Source of the DNA: a virus
DNA: 21,130 nucleotides
Virus record (IMG/VR): IMGVR_UViG_3300034200_000366
Span: 1-21,130 of that record
Reading direction: 5' to 3' (one strand)
Shown here: in pieces, positions 1-6,694 of the stretch
How the letters are laid out: each line of letters starts with the position of its first letter
Position numbering within the stretch: position 1 is the stretch's first letter
Notes under the pieces: model-generated
What the model was told of the DNA's origin: nothing
What the model saw: only the letters and a program-made list of their open reading frames with translations
Database searches by the model: none
Program-made: the position numbers and the translations under genes

Positions 1-38
1 AGTTAGTTTTTTAGGTTCTCGTAACCTGACGGCTAACT
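1..38. repeat. Nested inverted repeat (hairpin) at left edge
   Basis: AGTTAG (1-6) pairs with CTAACT (33-38), and inside it TTAGGTT (11-17) pairs with AACCTGA (23-29, one G-U pair) around a 5-nt loop. No T-run follows, so it is not an obvious terminator. Its outer arms share AGTTAGTT and ACGGCTAA with the terminator hairpin at 16139-16181. The outer stem may extend beyond the window edge. Function unknown. Confidence 0.5.
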
Positions 39-72
39 ACGTAATATACGCAATTCAATAAATTGAACCATT

Positions 73-306
73 ATGCAAACCACTGAAAACACTACTAAAC
101 TTTTAAAATTTACAGCTGAAAATTTTGAAAAACGTAAACTAGACAATGATAGTTTAGTGCAACTTATTGAACTATGCGGAAACTATCTAAATATTCAATC
201 AATAGCAGATTACGCTAAAGCTAATAAAATGTCTTATAATGGCGTAAAAAACCATAGACAAATAGTAAAAATATTTAACCAAAAATTTATAATAGACAAT
301 AATTAA
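73..306 (+). CDS. Small HTH-like hypothetical protein
   Basis: A 77-residue basic, soluble protein that I do not recognise as a named family. Residues about 43-62 (SIADYAKANKMSYNGVKNHR) have the pattern of a helix-turn-helix: an alanine-rich first helix, a short turn, then a recognition helix with Asn/Lys/Arg. A DNA-binding or regulatory role is therefore plausible but inferred. It is the first complete gene of the window. It is preceded by two small inverted repeats (CGTA/TACG at 40-50 and TTCAAT/ATTGAA at 54-67) that could be an operator for a small regulator. The ATG at 73 is the first in frame and has no Shine-Dalgarno sequence. Confidence 0.6.
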   Translation: MQTTENTTKLLKFTAENFEKRKLDNDSLVQLIELCGNYLNIQSIADYAKANKMSYNGVKNHRQIVKIFNQKFIIDNN

Positions 307-336
307 ATTAGTTAATGCCTTTACCAATAAAATTTT

Positions 337-759
337 ATGAAATTAATAACTATAGATTTAGACGTTGATTTTGTTTTAGGTTTAAGTTCCAAAGAATTAC
401 TTAGACTAAAAGAAATTATTGATGCTTCTTTACCAAAAAAAGTAGATAATAATAAATTAGACTTTAATGCTTTAAAAGAATATTACAATCTTGTTTTTAC
501 TAAATCAATGAGGGTTGTTAGCGACAAAACTAAGACAAATTTTAATAAACGAATTAAAGAAGGTTATACAAAACTTGATATTCAAAAAGTAATAGACAAT
601 GCTTCCAATGACAAGTTTCACGAACCAAACGAATTTAAGCACGTAACATTAGAGTTTCTTTCAAGATCAGATGTTTTTAATCGTTACGTTTCAGAAAAAA
701 ATCATCAAGTTCCTAGAAATAAAAAATTACAACAGCAACAAGGACACACAAATCACTAA
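337..759 (+). CDS. Phage replication protein with Phg_2220_C-like domain
   Basis: A 140-residue protein. From about residue 45 it follows the layout of the conserved phage C-terminal domain Phg_2220_C (PF09524/TIGR02220): a tyrosine-rich helix (ALKEYYNLVF), then a run with NFNKRIKEGYTKLDIQKVID, then a 'P-x-T-L-E-F-L' region and a final F-x-x-Y-V (residues about 105-118). In other phages this domain sits at the end of replication-initiation or DnaD-like proteins, so a helicase-loading or origin role is likely. Here the N-terminal DNA-binding part is short or missing. It lies directly before the helicase gene (8-nt gap), which fits that role. The C-terminus is Gln-, Asn- and Lys-rich. Confidence 0.6.
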   Translation: MKLITIDLDVDFVLGLSSKELLRLKEIIDASLPKKVDNNKLDFNALKEYYNLVFTKSMRVVSDKTKTNFNKRIKEGYTKLDIQKVIDNASNDKFHEPNEFKHVTLEFLSRSDVFNRYVSEKNHQVPRNKKLQQQQGHTNH

Positions 760-767
760 AAGACAAA

Positions 768-1727
768 ATGATAAAAGGGTTTCAAATTTTAGAAAATAAA
801 GATTGTTATGAGGATATTTTAAAGTATCGTGAAGAAGGTGCTATTAGAGGCGTATATTTAGGTTTTCCAATATTACACGAATTGTTTACGATTAGTTTGC
901 CTGGAGTAACAGACTTTACAGGATTTCCTCAAAGCGGTAAAAGTGAAATACTATTAGAATTACTTTTAAACACTTCTCTTTTTTACGGATGGAAACATTT
1001 ATTGTACGTTCCAGACGTAGGAGATAAGAACGAGATTATTGCAATTTTAATTCACAAAATAACTGGTAAAACATTTGATAGAAGGTTTGTAAATTCAAAT
1101 TACATATCGGAGCAAGAAGTTACAAGAGAATTAGATTGGGTGCTTTCACACTTTAAAATTCTACATAAAAACGATATGGGAGCAAAGATTACTCCTTATG
1201 AATTTTGGAATATAGCTGTAACAATGGACGTTCAAACTGCAACTATTGACAGTTGGAAAGATATGAAACATGGAGTAGGATTAAATGGAGAGAGTTTTCA
1301 AAGGGATGATAAGTATTTGGAAGATGTTTTGAGTTATCGTAATGCAATGGCTGAAAAATATAAAAAGCATTTTTTTACAGTTATACATCCAAAATCGGGT
1401 ACAGAAAAAGATAAAGATGGAAATCGAAAAGCACCAAAGCCAGATGATTTAAAGGGTGGTTCTGAATGGTGGAATAATGGCAAAACAATGATTACTGTTC
1501 ATAGAGTTGAAGGCCATAAAAACAAAGTTCAATTTATTGTTACTAAAGCAAAACCGAAAACAGTTGCCAAGCAAGGAATGTGCGAAATGTATTTTGACTT
1601 TAAATTAAATAAGTTTTATTGGGATTACAACGGAGTTAATACCTACGCAAAAAAAGAATATTTTAAACCAACAGGAATAGCAATATCAGAGCATTTTGAT
1701 GATGATGATAGTGAAGTTCCATTTTGA
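768..1727 (+). CDS. Replicative DNA helicase, DnaB/Twinkle-type RecA domain
   Basis: A 319-residue P-loop ATPase expected to unwind DNA at the phage replication fork as a ring. Visible motifs are Walker A GFPQSGKS (residues 52-59), a Walker B-like strand TATID ending in D161, the 'IHPKS' strand (206-210), and GGSEWWNNGKTMITVHR (230-246). The last matches the 'GS..W.n.aD..i.v.R' signature of the Twinkle/T7 gp4 helicase half. There is no primase half, and no primase gene is visible in the window. The last nine residues, DDDDSEVPF, resemble the acidic SSB C-terminal tip. The ATG follows the previous stop by 8 nt in an A-rich context. An alternative is another RecA-like phage ATPase, but the C-terminal signature favours a helicase. 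Confidence 0.8.
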   Translation: MIKGFQILENKDCYEDILKYREEGAIRGVYLGFPILHELFTISLPGVTDFTGFPQSGKSEILLELLLNTSLFYGWKHLLYVPDVGDKNEIIAILIHKITGKTFDRRFVNSNYISEQEVTRELDWVLSHFKILHKNDMGAKITPYEFWNIAVTMDVQTATIDSWKDMKHGVGLNGESFQRDDKYLEDVLSYRNAMAEKYKKHFFTVIHPKSGTEKDKDGNRKAPKPDDLKGGSEWWNNGKTMITVHRVEGHKNKVQFIVTKAKPKTVAKQGMCEMYFDFKLNKFYWDYNGVNTYAKKEYFKPTGIAISEHFDDDDSEVPF

Positions 1728-1738
1728 TGTAAAAAACA

Positions 1739-2179
1739 ATGGAAAACCTAAAAGACAAAAGACAAGAATTAAAGGAAAAAGAAATGCAACAGCTTTCATT
1801 GCAAAATAAAATATTAGAACAAGAACGAGAGCGATTTGACTACGCAGATACGTCACAATGGATATTAGATCAAAAGTTTGATACTGATTTAATATTTATG
1901 CAGGATAAAATATTAGAGTGGCTTAAATCGGCTAAAAATGAAAATCAGAAAAAAGTATTAAATGAAATGCTGTTGGTTTCTTATCGTATTTATACTTACA
2001 CAGAACAGATGCGCACATTAACTAAAGCAACAGTATCTAAGTTTATGACTTTTGAAAAAACCAACTATGAATTAAATTCTACTAACAGAATTTTAAAATT
2101 AGAGTTAACACAATTAGATAACAAAAAAAACAAAAAAATAGATGCCCTTAAAAAAGAAATCGAGTTTTTATCAAAATAA
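1739..2179 (+). CDS. Coiled-coil hypothetical protein
   Basis: A 146-residue charged protein, not recognised. Residues 1-33 and about 110-146 are heptad-like, rich in Lys, Glu, Gln and Leu, and probably form coiled coils. The middle (residues about 38-95) is a helical segment with Trp and Tyr. No enzymatic motif is visible. It sits 11 nt after the helicase and its 3' end overlaps the next gene by 38 nt, so it is translated as part of the replication operon. A structural or accessory role in replication is a guess from position only. Confidence 0.6.
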   Translation: MENLKDKRQELKEKEMQQLSLQNKILEQERERFDYADTSQWILDQKFDTDLIFMQDKILEWLKSAKNENQKKVLNEMLLVSYRIYTYTEQMRTLTKATVSKFMTFEKTNYELNSTNRILKLELTQLDNKKNKKIDALKKEIEFLSK

Positions 2180-2393
2180 GTTAACACCAGAGCAATTTAA
2201 GTTTCTGCTTCAAAACGAAGTAAAGGTATATCCAGTAACTTTAATTTCAAGAGTAGGTTGGTACATAGAAGTATCAATACATGGTAAAATAAAAAGATAC
2301 GATAAGCAGTTAAAACAAGATGAAATTCAAGAAGCAATTGACAAAACACAATTGTATTACTTTGACAAATTAAAAAACCCAAAAAATGATTAA
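2142..2393 (+). CDS. Small conserved phage-type hypothetical protein
   Basis: An 83-residue basic protein with no recognised family. The chosen ATG at 2142 overlaps the previous gene by 38 nt in another frame. It is the only good start before the ordered region LTPEQFKFLLQNEVKVYPVT (residues about 14-33). The middle looks like a small beta sheet (VGWYIEVSIHGKIKRYDK) followed by a helix with two tyrosines. It overlaps the following HTH gene by 8 nt. The overlaps on both sides support it as a real operon member, but its function is unknown. Confidence 0.6.
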   Translation: MPLKKKSSFYQNKLTPEQFKFLLQNEVKVYPVTLISRVGWYIEVSIHGKIKRYDKQLKQDEIQEAIDKTQLYYFDKLKNPKND

Positions 2394-2610
2394 GTATTTT
2401 ACTAAGCGTGACATAATGGAGTTGATTTGCATAAGCGCAGCAACTTTTGAGTGGCATATAAAAAAGCTAAATATAGTACCATTAATTATTGGTGAAAGGT
2501 TGTATTTTTACTCTATTCAAAATATGATACAGTTGTATTATTCAGTTTACAGTCAAAATACATTAGCCACAATAGAAAGTAAAATGAACTATAAAAAAAT
2601 GAAATTATGA
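2386..2610 (+). CDS. Small excisionase/MerR-like HTH protein
   Basis: A 74-residue protein. Residues 6-45 (starting FTKRDIMELICISAATFEWH and ending in 'IGERLYFYS') follow the winged-helix pattern of excisionase/MerR-type DNA-binding domains: a 'T.rdi.e...is..t...hi' helix-turn-helix, then a wing with a readout strand. A DNA-binding role is likely; the target is unknown. It overlaps the preceding gene by 8 nt and the next by 4 nt (ATGA), so translation is probably coupled. It might be a transcription factor or a replication accessory protein. No integrase is near, so a true excisionase is not supported. Confidence 0.6.
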   Translation: MIKYFTKRDIMELICISAATFEWHIKKLNIVPLIIGERLYFYSIQNMIQLYYSVYSQNTLATIESKMNYKKMKL

Positions 2611-3146
2611 ATGATGATTTTGTATTGATAAAGGAGATTGTTATAGAAAATCCTCCAACTTTTTATCAGATAAAGAAAGTAAAAAAAAGCAAGGAAGCTG
2701 GAGTAGATGTTTACGATAAATACTATTTAACTTCTAATCTTTTTTTTAACAATGCTACATCATTTCACATCATATCAAAAATAGTTTATGACTGCAAATT
2801 GTTTCTTAGAGATAAAATTGTTTATTTGCCTCCGCTTGAAAAAATGAGATTGGAAATTGAGATACACGCATCAAAACATATTGACTTAGACAACCGAAGT
2901 TATTTCTGGAAGAAGCTATTGCTTGACATTTTGAAAACTCCAACCCAACGACAGTTGGCAAAAGAGTTTAAAAAAGAGGAAAAATACAGAAAAGAAATTA
3001 TTACGCTAAATGTTATTTATGATGATACAACACAATACATTGATGATATTCGGGAAACATTTAAGTTCGGTGGAAACTTTTTAATTTTCAGAATTTACGG
3101 CAGAGCCAAAAGTGAGCAAAAGTCTTTGGATTTATTTTTTAAATAG
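2607..3146 (+). CDS. RusA-like Holliday-junction endonuclease candidate
   Basis: A 179-residue protein that may cut branched DNA. The core looks like the RusA fold: a strand LEIEIHASKHIDLDN (D93, D95, N96), then a helix with K102/K103 and D107 (WKKLLLDIL), then VIYDD (D139, D140), then a helix and a final strand LIFRIYG. This order of Asp-x-Asp-Asn, Lys/Asp helix and Asp-Asp matches the metal-binding carboxylates of RusA resolvases. Such enzymes are common beside phage replication genes and trim replication or recombination intermediates before packaging. The N-terminal 70 residues are longer than in Escherichia coli RusA. It starts within an ATGA overlap with the HTH gene. Family assignment is by motif only. 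Confidence 0.5.
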   Translation: MNDDFVLIKEIVIENPPTFYQIKKVKKSKEAGVDVYDKYYLTSNLFFNNATSFHIISKIVYDCKLFLRDKIVYLPPLEKMRLEIEIHASKHIDLDNRSYFWKKLLLDILKTPTQRQLAKEFKKEEKYRKEIITLNVIYDDTTQYIDDIRETFKFGGNFLIFRIYGRAKSEQKSLDLFFK

Positions 3147-3173
3147 AAATATTAAACACTAAATAATAATAAA

Positions 3174-3743
3174 ATGAACAAAAAATTAGCAGTAAAAGAC
3201 TTTGAGTTGCGACACTTAAAGTTAAGCAGTAAAGGTTGTCCTCAAATCGATTGGTTTGATTTGACACAAACGAATGAGTTGTTTTCAGTAGAAAGCGATT
3301 CTCAACCGCACGAAGATTTAGTTGAAAAGCTAAATGAATTAAAACAAGTATTCGCAGAGTCATTAGGACTGTTATCGGGATGGAATTTCGCAAGAGAAAA
3401 CAACCGTAAGAACGAAGAAAAACTACAAGAGGCAATTAGATGTTACAACGAAGAAATTATGCGCTGTAAAGTATCTGGAGTAACAATTACAGATAAAGGG
3501 GTAAAGATTAGCGGTTCTTTGATTTGTGATGAAGGAACAGTAGTTTTGGCTTCTCCATTGATAAAGTTTGAAAACGAAGATGATGAAGTTACTATTGGAG
3601 AAACTGCCAAAGTAATTGTAGAAGAATTGCAAGTTGAAGTTTGGAAATTTATCTATCAAGGCAAAAGAGCTACTGATTTATTTAGTGAACAACCTAATGA
3701 AAGTGGATTAGGTACTGGAGCAACAATGCAAAAAGTTAGCTAG
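3174..3743 (+). CDS. Conserved phage hypothetical protein (recombination region)
   Basis: A 189-residue acidic protein, function unknown. The N-terminal half is helical and includes a possible coiled coil (EDLVEKLNELKQVFAESLGL, residues about 47-66). The centre is a beta-rich patch, GVTITDKGVKISGSLICDEG (residues about 101-120). After it comes a helix ending in 'EVWKFIYQGKRATDLF'. The layout recalls small conserved proteins found near SSB and recombinase genes in Bacteroidota phages, but I cannot name the family. The ATG at 3174 follows a 27-nt A+T-rich gap. The stop codon overlaps the GTG start of the next gene. Confidence 0.6.
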   Translation: MNKKLAVKDFELRHLKLSSKGCPQIDWFDLTQTNELFSVESDSQPHEDLVEKLNELKQVFAESLGLLSGWNFARENNRKNEEKLQEAIRCYNEEIMRCKVSGVTITDKGVKISGSLICDEGTVVLASPLIKFENEDDEVTIGETAKVIVEELQVEVWKFIYQGKRATDLFSEQPNESGLGTGATMQKVS

Positions 3744-4150
3744 TGCCAAATTTTAACGAAAAAATTTGTAAGTTATCGGGAGTTGTATGGAAGCAATACA
3801 ACTCCTTTTCCAAATGCCAATGTGAGCAATGTAAGGCAGTTCAAAAAAAGCCACAACCAAAGCAAAAGAAAGTTTATAAAATACCACAAGTTTCTAAAAA
3901 GCGAAAGGTAGAAATGTTGAAGTACTCTGTATTGAGAACAGAGTTTTTGGCAAAGAAAGAAAATCAAATTTGTCCGATTACAAAGCAACCTACAACAGAC
4001 ATTCATCATAAACGAGGTAGAGTAGGCAGTCTTTATTTAGACACAAAACATTGGATTGCATTAAGCAGAGAAGGACATAAGTTTGTAGAAGAAAATCCAG
4101 AATGGTCAAAACAAAACGGCTATTCAGAAAACAGAATAAGTAATCATTAA
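3743..4150 (+). CDS. HNH/NinG-like zinc-binding nuclease candidate
   Basis: A 135-residue basic protein starting at a GTG that overlaps the preceding TAG by 1 nt; no ATG precedes the conserved part. Residues C9, C25, C27 and C30 form a cysteine cluster. The basic middle (31-60) resembles a nucleic-acid-binding linker. The C-terminal half carries CPIT (C77), DIHHKRGR (H88, H89), then LYLD and SREGHKF (H112), which fits a degenerate HNH layout. Comparable HNH-type proteins such as NinG occur in phage recombination regions. The second Cys pair of a classical zinc HNH is absent, so nuclease activity is uncertain. The SSB gene follows 12 nt later. Confidence 0.6.
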   Translation: MPNFNEKICKLSGVVWKQYNSFSKCQCEQCKAVQKKPQPKQKKVYKIPQVSKKRKVEMLKYSVLRTEFLAKKENQICPITKQPTTDIHHKRGRVGSLYLDTKHWIALSREGHKFVEENPEWSKQNGYSENRISNH

Positions 4151-4162
4151 AAAAAAGTAATT

Positions 4163-4588
4163 ATGCAAAGATTAACAATAATTGGTCATTGTGGCCAAGA
4201 TGCAGAGGTAAAGGACTTAGGTCAAAACCAAGTTATAAATTTTTCAGTAGCAGTATCGGAAAGCTACATTAGTAAACAAACCAACGAAAAGGTTACAAAC
4301 AATACTTGGTATGAAATAGCAAAGTGGGGAAACAGTACTGCAATTGCTCAATACCTAAAAAAAGGTACGCAAGTATTAGTTGAGGGCAAACCAACTGCTA
4401 GGTCATGGCAAAAAGAGGATGGTACATTGGTTTCTGTATTAGGAATAAATGCTTTTGAGGTTAAGTTGTTGGGCGGAGCTAAAACAGAAACAACTCCAAC
4501 CGCATCTGCACCACAACAAGCAGAACCAAGTCAAGCCAATAGTTCTCCTATTGCATATAAAGAAGAAGAAGATGATTTGCCATTTTAG
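4163..4588 (+). CDS. ssb: Single-stranded DNA-binding protein
   Basis: A 141-residue SSB. The OB fold spans residues 1 to about 105, starting MQRLTIIGHCGQDAEVK and including NFSVAVSESY, the WYEIAKWG strand and YLKKGTQVLVEGK. A disordered linker rich in Thr, Pro, Gln and Ser follows. The protein ends in the acidic tip EEEDDLPF, which in cellular SSBs recruits partner proteins. It should coat single-stranded DNA during phage replication and recombination. It is the last gene before the promoter at 4639-4671, so it probably ends the first early operon. Size and domain order are typical of phage and bacterial SSBs. Confidence 0.95.
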   Translation: MQRLTIIGHCGQDAEVKDLGQNQVINFSVAVSESYISKQTNEKVTNNTWYEIAKWGNSTAIAQYLKKGTQVLVEGKPTARSWQKEDGTLVSVLGINAFEVKLLGGAKTETTPTASAPQQAEPSQANSSPIAYKEEEDDLPF

Positions 4589-4603
4589 TGATAAATTTAT
4601 CAC
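4588..4603. promoter_or_regulatory. 16-bp perfect palindrome, operator candidate
   Basis: GTGATAAATTTATCAC is a perfect 16-bp palindrome beginning at the last base of the ssb stop codon and ending 35 bp before the TTTG box of the promoter at 4639. No T-run follows, so it is a poor terminator. A site for a dimeric regulator is more likely, perhaps the HTH protein encoded just downstream. This function is inferred. Confidence 0.45.
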
Positions 4604-4638
4604 ATTTACAAAATAAACAAAAAAAAGTTTGTTATAAA

Positions 4639-4671
4639 TTTGCACCATAATAATTAAATGTTATATATTTG
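4639..4671 (+). promoter_or_regulatory. Bacteroidota-type promoter upstream of recombination operon
   Basis: TTTG (4639-4642), a 21-nt spacer and TATATTTG (4664-4671) match the Bacteroidota -33/-7 consensus TTTG and TAnnTTTG. Transcription would start near 4678, about 15 nt before the ATG at 4695. The same spacing and the same 11-nt -7 region (TTATATATTTG) recur in the promoter at 8994-9026. Confidence 0.7.
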
Positions 4672-4694
4672 ACACAACTTAAAAAACAAATATC

Positions 4695-4937
4695 ATGGCA
4701 GAAAAATTAAGAAAGGAAATCTATTTGGATATAGATGGCACAATGGAAATTATTAGAAGTCGAGGGCGCAAGATTTCGGTAAAGGAAACGGCAAAGGAGT
4801 TGGGATATTCTACTCCAGGAATGATGAACTTACGCAAGAAAGCACCAAAGCAAATTGAAGCGTTGTATTGGTATCTTAAAGACAATATGTTGACTTTTGA
4901 GGATTTGGTAAAAGAACGACAAATCGAGAAATTATGA
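4695..4937 (+). CDS. Small HTH DNA-binding protein, possible regulator
   Basis: An 80-residue protein. Residues about 27-50 (ISVKETAKELGYSTPGMMNL and following RKKAP) form a clear helix-turn-helix: 'S.ketA.eLGys..g...lrk'. The C-terminal part (IEALYWYLKDNMLTFEDLVK) is a helical pair typical of small phage regulators. It is the first gene after the promoter at 4639-4671, and a 16-bp palindrome lies upstream. Autoregulation or control of the recombination operon is therefore a reasonable inference. Its TGA stop overlaps the next ATG (ATGA at 4934-4937). No named family was recognised. Confidence 0.7.
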   Translation: MAEKLRKEIYLDIDGTMEIIRSRGRKISVKETAKELGYSTPGMMNLRKKAPKQIEALYWYLKDNMLTFEDLVKERQIEKL

Positions 4938-4943
4938 CACCAC
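4921..4943 (+). repeat. Imperfect 23-bp direct repeat, left copy (gene junction)
   Basis: This stretch and 5109-5131 match at 21 of 23 bases. Each copy covers the last codons of one gene (Ile-Glu-Lys-Leu-stop), the ATGA overlap and the first codons of the next (Met-Thr-Pro). The pair brackets the small gene at 4934-5125 in the same reading phase. Confidence 0.75.
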
Positions 4944-5125
4944 CACAAGACAAAGCAAAAGAATTAGTTTGTAAATTTTCAAAGGACGCAATTCGAGATT
5001 ATAAATGCGCTTTAATAGCAGTTGACTTAGTGTTGGAAGAATTGCATTTTTCTGATACAGATTATAATTTAATTGAAAGAATAGATTATTATAGCAAAGT
5101 TAAACAAGAAATCGAAAAACTATGA
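4934..5125 (+). CDS. Small hypothetical protein, helical
   Basis: A 63-residue protein in the style MTPPQDKAKELVCKFSKDAI followed by 'KCALIAVDLVLEEL' and ending 'YSKVKQEIEKL'. Short proteins with this outline (KAKEL...F..., KxCAxxAVDxxL, Y...VKxEIEKL) recur in Bacteroidota phages and mobile elements, but have no known function that I can name. It overlaps both neighbours by the sequence ATGA, which implies coupled translation. It is bracketed by the imperfect 23-bp repeats at 4921-4943 and 5109-5131, so it may be an exchangeable cassette. Confidence 0.65.
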   Translation: MTPPQDKAKELVCKFSKDAIRDYKCALIAVDLVLEELHFSDTDYNLIERIDYYSKVKQEIEKL

Positions 5126-5131
5126 CACCAC
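5109..5131 (+). repeat. Imperfect 23-bp direct repeat, right copy (gene junction)
   Basis: Partner of 4921-4943, starting 188 bp downstream of it, with two mismatches (copy positions 8 and 12). It again spans a gene end, an ATGA overlap and the next gene's Met-Thr-Pro start. Confidence 0.75.
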
Positions 5132-5304
5132 AAGAAAAATTTTTAGTAAAAGGAATTGCAATTGGTGACGTTCAAGCTAAAGTAGTTGGATATTATATTT
5201 ACGATAGCGCAATTGATAAGCATTACATTTGTTCTCAAAAGACTTTATTTCGATATGAAGTTTATGGCGGAAGTGTAGAATTTGCAAATGAAATTCATCC
5301 TTAA
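5122..5304 (+). CDS. Tiny hypothetical protein
   Basis: A 60-residue protein with no recognised family. It begins MTPQEKFLVKGIAIGDVQAK and continues with a beta-rich region containing many Tyr residues (GYYIYDS, HYICSQKTLFRYEVYGG). This suggests a small folded beta domain with no catalytic motif. Translation is probably coupled to the previous gene through the ATGA overlap at 5122-5125. It is followed by 45 nt before the ATG of the coiled-coil gene. It is short enough that its reality rests mainly on the tight overlap and the sensible amino-acid make-up. Confidence 0.55.
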   Translation: MTPQEKFLVKGIAIGDVQAKVVGYYIYDSAIDKHYICSQKTLFRYEVYGGSVEFANEIHP

Positions 5305-5349
5305 TTGCTTAAAAAAAATAGAAAATCAATATTAAAAACAGAAAAAAAA

Positions 5350-6693
5350 ATGATTGCAGAAAACACAGCATTAGAATTATTCGGAACAAAAGAAGTTTCC
5401 GTAAAAGAGTTTATGGGTTCAAGCGATAAGAGTTTAGTACTTTTATCTGACTATGAGAAAGCCAAAGAAAACTTGGAGGAGTTAAAAACGAAGTATGAAG
5501 CAAGGGTTGAAGAACTTGTTTCTATTGATAAACTTTCTCCAGAAGAAAATAAAGAATTGAATAGTATTCGTGCCGAACTTAGAGAGCCACGATACCTAAT
5601 CCAAAACATTGAGAAAAATAACATTTCAGTATTTGAAGCATATAAGAAAACTGACAAGGCAAATCTTAAATCGCTAATTGAAATTAACGTTTCTTTAGAG
5701 GACAAAGCAACCTCAAAACTTCAAGCAGAAGAACAACGTAAAAGAGAAGAAAAGGAAGCGGAAGCAAAGGCAGAGGAGTTGCGTGTTGAAAGAATAAAAA
5801 CTCAAATTGACAACATCGAAACTTATTGCTATGAAGTCATACAAAAAATGAATTTTGAAAACCTTAAAATTTCTACTGACATAATTGAAAAAACTTTAAA
5901 TGCCGAGAATGATTTTGAGGAATACGATTTACTTTTAGACCAGGTAAAAGAACGAGTAGCAAAACAGTTGCTTGACAAAACAAATGACATTACTGCAAGG
6001 GAAAATCAGCGTTTGGAAAACGAGGCAATGAAACAAGAGATTTTTCAAGTTAGAGTTAATCGATTAAAGGAAGTTGGTTTTGAATTATTTAATGATTTAT
6101 TTAAGTCAAATGAGTTTGATTATTCAATAGTCAAAGCAGATATTTTTAATATAGATTCTGGAGCATTTGAGAATGTGCTTTTAGGAATAAAAGAATCTAA
6201 AGAAAAAGCAGAACAAATTAAACGTAATGCTGAAATTAAAAAGGAAAAAGACGAGCAGTTTGTAATTCGTAAAAATAGACTTGCGGAGATTGGATTGTAT
6301 TTTACTAATACAAAATTTGTTCATGCTGAAGAATGTATTGAGTTGCTAAAAGACTATGTTTATAATGCAACAATATTTGAGTTTGAGCAAATATTATTGG
6401 ATAGTAAAAAAGTTATATCTGATGCAAAAGCAAAATACGAAGCGGATTTAAAAGCCAAAGAAGAAGCAAATAAAAAAGCTCATGCCGATTTAAAGAAAAA
6501 AGAAGCCGAAAACAAAGCTAGAGTAAAACGTTTGGCAAAAGACAAGGCAACAATATTGAAATCTTTTGAAGTATATTTTTCTGATTTACATTTAGAAACA
6601 GAAAACGAAGAAACAAAGCATTTTATTTCTTTTGCTAATTTACAGATTAAACAACTTAAAGCAGATTTATTAACTCAATTAAACGAAATGTAA
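5350..6693 (+). CDS. Coiled-coil protein with internal repeats, partner of ATPase?
   Basis: A 447-residue protein starting at the ATG at 5350. An upstream TTG at 5305 would add 15 residues but has poor context, while the ATG follows an A-rich run. The N-terminal part (1-115) is helical, with a motif EPRYLIQNIEKNNISVFEAYK. A long charged coiled coil follows (120-150). Three or four imperfect units of about 55-70 residues come next (about 147-202, 235-290, 307-361 and weaker 391-441). Each starts R-x-x-R/Q-L/I..., has an aromatic middle and ends in 'F...LL...K'. Lys-rich linkers separate them. It ends 1 nt before the Sak4-like ATPase, so a scaffold or partner role in recombination is inferred from position. 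No family recognised. Confidence 0.7.
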   Translation: MIAENTALELFGTKEVSVKEFMGSSDKSLVLLSDYEKAKENLEELKTKYEARVEELVSIDKLSPEENKELNSIRAELREPRYLIQNIEKNNISVFEAYKKTDKANLKSLIEINVSLEDKATSKLQAEEQRKREEKEAEAKAEELRVERIKTQIDNIETYCYEVIQKMNFENLKISTDIIEKTLNAENDFEEYDLLLDQVKERVAKQLLDKTNDITARENQRLENEAMKQEIFQVRVNRLKEVGFELFNDLFKSNEFDYSIVKADIFNIDSGAFENVLLGIKESKEKAEQIKRNAEIKKEKDEQFVIRKNRLAEIGLYFTNTKFVHAEECIELLKDYVYNATIFEFEQILLDSKKVISDAKAKYEADLKAKEEANKKAHADLKKKEAENKARVKRLAKDKATILKSFEVYFSDLHLETENEETKHFISFANLQIKQLKADLLTQLNEM

Positions 6694-6694
6694 T

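Noticed and set aside
29-43. Short resemblance to 16S rRNA text (ACGGCTAACTACGT)
   Set aside because: Only a 14-nt match within a hairpin, with no adjoining rRNA sequence, so a coincidence.
2197-2457. Minus-strand ORF of 86 codons, and similar ones at 3139-3435, 3423-3659, 3773-4009, 4439-4648 and 5451-5705
   Set aside because: Each lies across well-supported + strand genes, has low-complexity or Cys/Phe/Leu-rich translation typical of reverse-strand shadow frames, and shows no protein motif.
5305-5349. TTG start extending the coiled-coil protein by 15 residues
   Set aside because: The ATG at 5350 has a better A-rich leader. The extension is Lys-rich low complexity and begins directly after the previous stop.
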